NCBI GenBank assembly: GCA_028686135.1
Contig: JAQUCP010000039.1
Location: forward strand, 1-11,650
Source of the DNA: UBA12481 sp012523435
Lineage (GTDB): Bacteria; Bacteroidota; Bacteroidia; Bacteroidales; UBA12481
DNA: 11,650 nucleotides
Direction of reading: 5' to 3'
Under the pieces are notes generated by a model. The model worked only from the letters and a program-made list of their open reading frames with translations. It did not search any database and was not told the origin of the DNA. Position 1 is the first letter of the stretch. Each line of letters opens with the position of its first letter. Position numbers and translations under genes: made by a program. This document shows positions 6,453-11,650 of this stretch, in pieces.

Positions 6453-8231
6453 TCAGACTATTTCTTTTTGCTTTTGGTTCAACTGACAAAGGATCTCGTC
6501 CACCCGGCCTTGAAGTTGAGTCATCGTTCCCGAGAATAACTCTTTGTAATACCTGATCCCGTCGAGCAGATTATCCCGGAAAGCATCGAGCGATTTCTTT
6601 TCTTTTGGATTGTCGAGCTTGGTTTTGGGCACCAGATGATTCTTGAGATAATCGATATAAATATCCAGCTCTTTTAGGAAAAAGTGGGGGCGATCCGTTC
6701 GCTCCATGACATTGGTTCTTCCGTAGATGTGCCCAATCATCTCTTCCAGGCTGTAGGTGCGGGAAAAATAGGCCAGGTTAGGACCGGGGCAAACCGATAC
6801 CCCTGGTCCTTCAACCTTGTATTCCAATTCATTAGCAAGCAGCAGAGCGGTACCGAGTCCCACACAAATACATGATTTCTCCACAATACTATCGTACCGC
6901 ACACGGTACTCCTCCTCTGATAACCCAAGCTGGTCGAGCTGATTGATCTTTTTCTCCTGATATTCACGCGACGCCGTACAGATGGGCTTCCCCGTAAATT
7001 CCGTATCGAGGCAAGCGTATCTTTTCGGGCAGGTGCTGCCTGGCTTACCGGAGTCGATCCGTTTTTGTTTCTCTTGGTCTTTCGTATTGTTCTTCATAGA
7101 ATAGAAAGGCACTCCAAGCGGAGATATCCCACTCAAATAGACCTGTTCTTCATCCGCCTCGCACAGCTGTTGGCGGGTCGTTTCATCCATGGTAACGGCT
7201 TCGGGAACCAGGAGAAAAGGGGTCCCCCAACCAACCGAGTCGAGCTCGTAGTAATTCGTCAGAAAATCTTGCTCCTCAGCAGTTCCGACTCCTCCCTGCG
7301 CGGTAACCCTGATGTTTGGTATCGTGGTTGATACTGGCCTGCCTTTTGCTTGTAAAGCACTTACCCAGAGCGGGTAAAGCTCATTGACCAGCTCCTTTCT
7401 GGAATTCTTGAACGCTTCAAGGATCGGCCCGAGGAGAAAGCCATCCGTGGCAAAAGCGTGGCCACCGCAGTTCAAGCCAGATTCGACGCGGTATTCGGAA
7501 ACCCAGAGTCCTTTTTTTGCCAGATATTTTCCCTGGATGATGGCTGAACGGTAATCGCTCACCTTGAGGGTGATTCTTTTCTTGATATACCCGTTAGTAT
7601 CGGGATAAAAATCATCGAACTGCTCGAAGTAGGCATACAATCTGGGATTCAATCCTGCCGATAAAACAATGGAGGATTCTAGATCACTCTGAGCAAAACC
7701 CCTCAAAGCAGCGTGCGCATCATTGTATTCCTGAGGCAAAACCTCTCCTTGTAAGTAGTTGGCTTTATCGAGCTTAGTCATGATGTTGACATCAATAGAG
7801 CCCAACCTGAGCCGGTTCTGAATCCATTTTCGGATCTCTGCTACCTTAGGACGGCTCTCCATCAGCAATTTGAACTCCTTCCGTATGTCAGAAAAATCAG
7901 GCAGCATCTCGATATATCGCTGACACTCGCTTTTCTTATCCAATACGGATCTCTTCAGCTCCTCAAACTTATCCTTCACAATCCGGTCGATCAGATTGAG
8001 ATAGGAAGTGATACGTTGAGCCCGGTGATCCTTTTCACGTATCGAGATCGGCTTAAAAGGAAAATTGAACTGACGGGCGTAAAACTCCCGCATCTTTTCG
8101 ATCAGGCGATCATCAACCAGCGAAATAACGGAGGAGATGCCGAAAGGAGCAAGCCGCACGGCAGTATCCATGGAGTATCCAATGCCCATGACTGGGATAT
8201 GGAATTTATGAGGATTATCTAAGTAATTCAT
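6453..8231 (-). CDS. FMN-type TIM-barrel oxidoreductase-like protein (NMO/FabK/PfaD superfamily) with Cys-rich C-terminus
   Basis: This 592-residue protein has no close relative of known function that I recognise, but its landmarks follow the nitronate monooxygenase/FabK/PfaD fold. They are IPVMGIGYS near 12-20 (first strand), VNIM at 148-151, LSAGLNP at 190-196, C255-GGHA with His258, TAQGGVG at 310-316 (phosphate-binding GG) and VGWGTPFLLVPEA at 333-345, then EADEEQVYLSGISPLGVPF. These are the places where this family binds FMN and its substrate. Two additions are unusual: a charged, helical segment at about 65-145 between the first strands, and a long C-terminal part with Cys401, 407, 418, 454, 456 and 481, which could bind an iron-sulphur cluster or a metal. 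No signal peptide, so cytoplasmic. The start at 8231 leaves about three residues before the barrel begins. It is divergent from pfkA across 162 bp. The flavin fold is well supported; the reaction (enoyl reduction, nitronate oxidation or other) is unknown. Confidence 0.85.
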   Translation of the reverse strand: MNYLDNPHKFHIPVMGIGYSMDTAVRLAPFGISSVISLVDDRLIEKMREFYARQFNFPFKPISIREKDHRAQRITSYLNLIDRIVKDKFEELKRSVLDKKSECQRYIEMLPDFSDIRKEFKLLMESRPKVAEIRKWIQNRLRLGSIDVNIMTKLDKANYLQGEVLPQEYNDAHAALRGFAQSDLESSIVLSAGLNPRLYAYFEQFDDFYPDTNGYIKKRITLKVSDYRSAIIQGKYLAKKGLWVSEYRVESGLNCGGHAFATDGFLLGPILEAFKNSRKELVNELYPLWVSALQAKGRPVSTTIPNIRVTAQGGVGTAEEQDFLTNYYELDSVGWGTPFLLVPEAVTMDETTRQQLCEADEEQVYLSGISPLGVPFYSMKNNTKDQEKQKRIDSGKPGSTCPKRYACLDTEFTGKPICTASREYQEKKINQLDQLGLSEEEYRVRYDSIVEKSCICVGLGTALLLANELEYKVEGPGVSVCPGPNLAYFSRTYSLEEMIGHIYGRTNVMERTDRPHFFLKELDIYIDYLKNHLVPKTKLDNPKEKKSLDAFRDNLLDGIRYYKELFSGTMTQLQGRVDEILCQLNQKQKEIV

Positions 8232-8344
8232 TTTCGGATATTTACAATATTTCGCAAGTTAGGGTAAATTTTACTGTGAATGGGTTCACGGCACTAAAGA
8301 GAGCGCAAAGATCGGAGGAAGCTTGGGTACTTCAAGGCGAATTG

Positions 8345-8372
8345 TTGGAAAAAACTATCTTTACTAGTTTAG
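8345..8372 (+). promoter_or_regulatory. Candidate pfkA promoter with a central dyad
   Basis: TTG at 8345-8347, a 17-nt gap and TAGTTTAG at 8365-8372 form one possible Bacteroidota promoter. An alternative -7 box, TATCTTTA, lies at 8356-8363. The overlapping dyad TATCT-N10-AGATA (8356-8375) is centred on the palindrome ACTAGT (8363-8368); 16 of 20 bases are symmetric, so it could be an operator. The ATG follows at 8394. The rest of the 162-bp divergent gap shows no clear promoter for the minus-strand gene. Confidence 0.3.
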
Positions 8373-8393
8373 ATACAACTCCTTAATCATTCT

Positions 8394-9707
8394 ATGAAAC
8401 ACGAAGATTTTATTCTGCAGGAGCTTGGAAAAGCCACCCTTACATCGCCGTTGAACGAAAATAAGCACAGCCGGCCGAAGTTTGGTTTTGTGACGGAGAA
8501 AGACCGGATAATGTACGACACTTCCCTGGCCCATTTCGAGAAGTGCCGGAAAAACGGTCAAGTGCCGATCTCGTTCGAAAAAGCGGGTCCGCGAGAAAAC
8601 ATCTATTTTCAGCCTGCACGTACGAAAGTTGGGATTGTCACCTGTGGCGGACTGTGCCCAGGATTGAATAATGTGATCCGTAGTTTAGTCATGAGTTTGC
8701 ATTACCGCTACGGAGTCAAAAATATCGTCGGATTTCAGTATGGATACGAAGGCCTCAGCCCGGATTCCAAACATGAAGTACTCGAACTGACCCCTCAGAG
8801 CGTCAGCCAGATTCATCATATCGGCGGGACAATCCTTGGCTCCTCCCGTGGTCAACAAGATGTGAGCAAGATGGTCAACACCCTGGAAATGCTGAATATC
8901 AACATCTTATTCTGCATCGGAGGTGATGGAACCTTACGAGGTGCTCATGCTATTCACGAGGAGATAACCCGACGGAAGCTTAAGATTGCCGTTGCGGGGA
9001 TTCCTAAAACCATTGACAACGATATCAACCTGATTGACAAATCTTTTGGTTTTGAAACGGCGTTTAGTATTGCCAATGACATCATCCGCAACGCGCACAA
9101 TGAAGCGTTTGGAGCGTATAATGGCATTGCGCTGGTTAAGCTCATGGGCCGTGATTCGGGGTTCATCGCGGCCTATGCAGCACTCTCGATTCAGGAGGTG
9201 AACTTTGTGTTGGTTCCTGAGGTGCCTTTCCGGCTGGAGGGGGAAGGCGGGCTGATAGATGCTTTGCGTCAGAGGCTGGAGCGCAGGCATCATGCGCTGG
9301 TGGTGGTAGCTGAAGGAGCCGGTCAGGAGTTTTTTGAGGGCGAAGAGATGATGAAAGATAAATCGGGGAATATCCTCAAGAAAGATATCGGGTTATATCT
9401 GAAAGACAAGATTTCAGAGGCCTTCTCCAAAGAGGGATTTCATCACTCGATCCGGTATATTGATCCGAGCTACATCATCCGCAGTGCAACTGCCTATGCT
9501 GATGATAGTAAATTCTGCAGCCTGCTGGCACAGAATGCCGTTCATGCCGCAATGGCCGGGAAGACTGATTTCGTAGTCGGCCACTGGAACAATGAGTTCA
9601 CCCTGCTGCCCATCCCGGTAACCGTGAGCAAGCGCAAGAAGATTGACATTAATGGTGAGTTGTGGTGGAATGTTCTGGAAGCCACCGGACAACCCAACAT
9701 GCAGTAA
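8394..9707 (+). CDS. pfkA: 6-phosphofructokinase, predicted ATP-dependent (long/TP0108-type clade)
   Basis: This enzyme phosphorylates fructose 6-phosphate to fructose 1,6-bisphosphate, the committing step of glycolysis, in the cytoplasm. The 437-residue protein is longer than E. coli PfkA (320) because of an extra N-terminal region of about 75 residues before the first Rossmann strand, VGIVTCGGLCPGLN (about 79-92). The phosphoryl-donor loop is GGDGT at 176-180: Gly179 at the position equivalent to E. coli 104 marks ATP use, whereas PPi enzymes carry Asp. The catalytic loop is PKTIDND at 204-210, with Lys205 where E. coli has Gly124. MGRDSGF at 251-257 binds fructose 6-phosphate. This Gly/Lys pair is known from ATP-using members of the PPi-PFK-like group (Treponema TP0108, plant PFKs). 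PPi use cannot be excluded without assay. The gene converges on the S15 peptidase gene with only 5 bp between the stop codons. No Shine-Dalgarno sequence. Confidence 0.94.
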   Translation: MKHEDFILQELGKATLTSPLNENKHSRPKFGFVTEKDRIMYDTSLAHFEKCRKNGQVPISFEKAGPRENIYFQPARTKVGIVTCGGLCPGLNNVIRSLVMSLHYRYGVKNIVGFQYGYEGLSPDSKHEVLELTPQSVSQIHHIGGTILGSSRGQQDVSKMVNTLEMLNINILFCIGGDGTLRGAHAIHEEITRRKLKIAVAGIPKTIDNDINLIDKSFGFETAFSIANDIIRNAHNEAFGAYNGIALVKLMGRDSGFIAAYAALSIQEVNFVLVPEVPFRLEGEGGLIDALRQRLERRHHALVVVAEGAGQEFFEGEEMMKDKSGNILKKDIGLYLKDKISEAFSKEGFHHSIRYIDPSYIIRSATAYADDSKFCSLLAQNAVHAAMAGKTDFVVGHWNNEFTLLPIPVTVSKRKKIDINGELWWNVLEATGQPNMQ

Positions 9708-9712
9708 ATCTG

Positions 9713-11572
9713 CTACTTAACCGACTTAGCGAATTGATTGGCGCCACCCACAACCGGGATCACCAGTTGAGTGCCATCCAGATCCACCGTCAATTCTGTT
9801 CCCGGCTCCGGCCATAGCGTAAAATCGCGGTCGCTCGAAAAGATCATCAACCCGATCTGTTGCCCGGCAGGGATGATCTGATCGTCGGGTTGCAGGTTGA
9901 AGGTCATATCGTAAAAGCGTCCAGGCTCCAGCAGCTCCCCATCAGTCAATGACTTATAATTTTGCGGGTCGGCCCAGCCCCGGTTGATGATATTATTGGT
10001 GATTCGGGAATTGCGACCTTCGGTCCAGGGCAGGGAGACCAGCCAGATCGACAGGTTAGCGGCGGGCTTGCTGCTGGCCAGGCGGATCGTGATCGACGGT
10101 ATTCCTGAGATATGCAGGGGTTCCTGGAGCGGGGCGGTGACGAACATCAGCCGGTGATTGGTCCATTCGGCCTGTGCGAGGGCAGATCCGGAGAACGAGA
10201 CATTATCCACCAATGTTTCACGACCTTGCGTGGCAGGCTTCTCGGTGATTAACTCACCAGCTTTTGGCGCCCCGGCGGTAAGATACAGCGTAACAGGCTG
10301 AGCGTCGGGATTGGGGTAATCGGCATAGGGAGTAGGCTTATCGTTACCATCATTTTCCCTGACGATATAGGCGCGAGGGCCTTCAAGTGCATCATTATCA
10401 GCACCATATAGGAACTTCGCGAACCATTTATTCATCATCTCCACTGGAGGTTCACCACCGTGACCGCCTTGGTGGTAGTAGATTTTTGAGGGTAATCCTT
10501 TAGCGCGAGCGGCATCGTAGATGCGGAAGCTATGCTCCGGCACCACGTTCCAGTCGTTGAACCCATGGGCCATCAGCAGGGCGCACTTCATCGGGCCCAT
10601 ATCGTTTAGGTAATCCCGACCGGCCCACCAGTCGTTGAAATCACCATTTGCCCGATCATGGTTAACCCACATCTCGTTAGCTTTCACCACCGAATCGCAG
10701 TAATCGCAATTTTCTGGGTTGCTATGGATAAAATCATACAGCACATCGATATCCTCGCCCAGCCATCCACCCGGGTGCCGCACCAGTCCGTTGGTGCGGT
10801 AATAATGATAGTAGGAAGTATTTGGTGCCACCGGGATGATCACCTCCAGCCCGTCCACTCCCGTAGTAGCGGCAGCTACTGGCAGTGTTCCCTCGTAGGA
10901 GGTGCCGATCATGCCAACCTTTCCGGTTGACCAGAAGGCTTTCACCTCTTCGTTACCATCGGGGGTGGTGAATCCTTTAGCCCGGCCGTTGAGCCAGTCG
11001 ATCACCGCTTTTGGGGCCAGCGATTCGTTATCACCGCCCACGGTGGGGCAGCCTTGCGACAGACCTGTGCCGGGGGAGGAGGAGTGGACTACTGCATAAC
11101 CATGAGGTAGCCAGCGGTTCACCTGTGATTTTGAGATCACCGGACGGTTGTTCCGAGCTTGGATCGGCGGGAACTTCTTCCTTGGCTGGGGCTGGGTATT
11201 CAGCTCCTGGCGAGGGTTCCAGAAATATTCGAGATTTCCGGTGCCGGTACCAGCAAAGTAGGGGCTGGAATTGTATATCACAGGGACTTTAACACCCTGT
11301 GTTTCTGTCTGTTGCGGACGATGCACATCCACATGCATCCGGTCGAGCCGACCGTCGCCATCGGTGTCAAACTCCGTCTCTACCCAAAGATCGTGAATGA
11401 TCCATTTGCCCGGGTCTTTTAGCTCGGGGATCGGCTGTGTCATACCATCGACAATAACCGGGATCGTGATTGCTCTGGCCCGGCTATCACTATCTCTGCG
11501 CTGCGCCTGCAGGCACACTGGCATTAGAAGAATAACAACAAGAATCGTTAAGGTTACATAGAGTCTTTTCAT
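9713..11572 (-). CDS. Exported S15 family X-prolyl dipeptidyl aminopeptidase-like peptidase
   Basis: S15 serine peptidases of the PepX type remove N-terminal Xaa-Pro dipeptides. The 619-residue precursor begins with a basic N-terminus and a long hydrophobic core (residues 4-19), with likely signal peptidase I cleavage after LQA (about 23), so it acts in the periplasm or outside. The alpha/beta-hydrolase triad is visible: Ser225 in GTSYEG, Asp340 in GFNDWNVVPEHS and His371 in QGGHGG. The spacings (115 and 31) are close to those of lactic-acid-bacterial PepX. Further PepX-like blocks are AVIDWLNGRAKGF, ATTGVDGLE and NGLVRHPGGWLGEDIDVL. The C-terminal third (about 420-610) matches the beta-sandwich domain of S15 proteins. 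It lacks the large N-terminal helical domain of Lactobacillus PepX (about 760-790 aa). The wider family includes cocaine esterase and glutaryl acylases, but the PepX-like blocks make a peptidase more likely. An exact substrate is not proven. Confidence 0.9.
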   Translation of the reverse strand: MKRLYVTLTILVVILLMPVCLQAQRRDSDSRARAITIPVIVDGMTQPIPELKDPGKWIIHDLWVETEFDTDGDGRLDRMHVDVHRPQQTETQGVKVPVIYNSSPYFAGTGTGNLEYFWNPRQELNTQPQPRKKFPPIQARNNRPVISKSQVNRWLPHGYAVVHSSSPGTGLSQGCPTVGGDNESLAPKAVIDWLNGRAKGFTTPDGNEEVKAFWSTGKVGMIGTSYEGTLPVAAATTGVDGLEVIIPVAPNTSYYHYYRTNGLVRHPGGWLGEDIDVLYDFIHSNPENCDYCDSVVKANEMWVNHDRANGDFNDWWAGRDYLNDMGPMKCALLMAHGFNDWNVVPEHSFRIYDAARAKGLPSKIYYHQGGHGGEPPVEMMNKWFAKFLYGADNDALEGPRAYIVRENDGNDKPTPYADYPNPDAQPVTLYLTAGAPKAGELITEKPATQGRETLVDNVSFSGSALAQAEWTNHRLMFVTAPLQEPLHISGIPSITIRLASSKPAANLSIWLVSLPWTEGRNSRITNNIINRGWADPQNYKSLTDGELLEPGRFYDMTFNLQPDDQIIPAGQQIGLMIFSSDRDFTLWPEPGTELTVDLDGTQLVIPVVGGANQFAKSVK

Positions 11573-11593
11573 GGCTTGTCTTTTTGATGGAGA

Positions 11594-11602
11594 GTAAAGA
11601 TA
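11594..11602 (-). promoter_or_regulatory. Candidate -7 element for the S15 peptidase gene
   Basis: TATCTTTAC on the minus strand is a one-mismatch match to TAnnTTTG and lies 21 nt upstream of the ATG at 11572. The same 11-mer, CTATCTTTACT, occurs upstream of pfkA (8355-8365). No clear -33 TTTG is found at the usual distance, so support is limited to position and similarity. Confidence 0.35.
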
Positions 11603-11650
11603 GGGATTTCCTTTTAATGAAGAGCGGCAGAGGCCATGAGCCCCGGGGAG

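Noticed and set aside
9702..9714. GCAG-TAAAT-CTGC mini-hairpin at the end of pfkA, considered as a bidirectional terminator
   Set aside because: A 4-bp stem without a T-run is too weak, and it overlaps coding sequence.

Overview
The window most likely comes from a member of the phylum Bacteroidota, probably class Bacteroidia. The sequence signs are: two lipoprotein-type glycan or phosphate scavenging proteins; upstream elements resembling the Bacteroidota sigma-factor consensus (TTTG near -33 and TAnnTTTG near -7); no recognisable Shine-Dalgarno sequence ahead of any of the seven starts; and protein families typical of the phylum, such as a GH92 mannosidase lipoprotein. Genus cannot be resolved from the sequence alone. 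Base composition is fairly even at roughly 50% GC. There is no sign of phage, insertion sequence, CRISPR, tRNA or rRNA.

Layout: (1) 14-1106, minus: prfB (release factor 2), with an intact programmed +1 frameshift site near its 5' end, so the real gene is 88 bp longer than the uninterrupted reading frame. (2) 1157-6405, plus: three co-oriented genes: a DUF1343/NamZ-like protein without a signal peptide, a calcineurin-like metallophosphoesterase lipoprotein, and a large GH92 exo-alpha-mannosidase lipoprotein with a chitobiase-type module and a C-terminal beta-sandwich. The gaps of 91 and 115 bp, with separate promoter candidates, suggest three transcripts or a loose cluster rather than a tight operon. 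(3) 6453-8231, minus: an unusual 592-aa FMN-type TIM-barrel protein of the nitronate monooxygenase/FabK/PfaD superfamily, with an inserted helical segment and a cysteine-rich C-terminal part. (4) 8394-9707, plus: a phosphofructokinase with the Gly/Lys active-site signature of the ATP-using 'long' PFK clade. (5) 9713-11572, minus: an exported S15 peptidase resembling X-prolyl dipeptidyl aminopeptidase. The last 78 bp hold its promoter region.

How the genes work together: the exported proteins fit a saprophytic or glycan- and peptide-degrading lifestyle, with mannose-containing glycans trimmed at the surface, Xaa-Pro dipeptides released outside the cytoplasm and phosphoesters handled at the envelope. 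PFK feeds the sugars into glycolysis and prfB is housekeeping. No obvious defence or mobile system is present. The least-described element is the cysteine-rich flavoprotein-like gene at 6453-8231. The most informative regulatory element is the prfB recoding site, which carries a perfect internal AGGAGG in a neighbourhood whose genes do not use Shine-Dalgarno starts.
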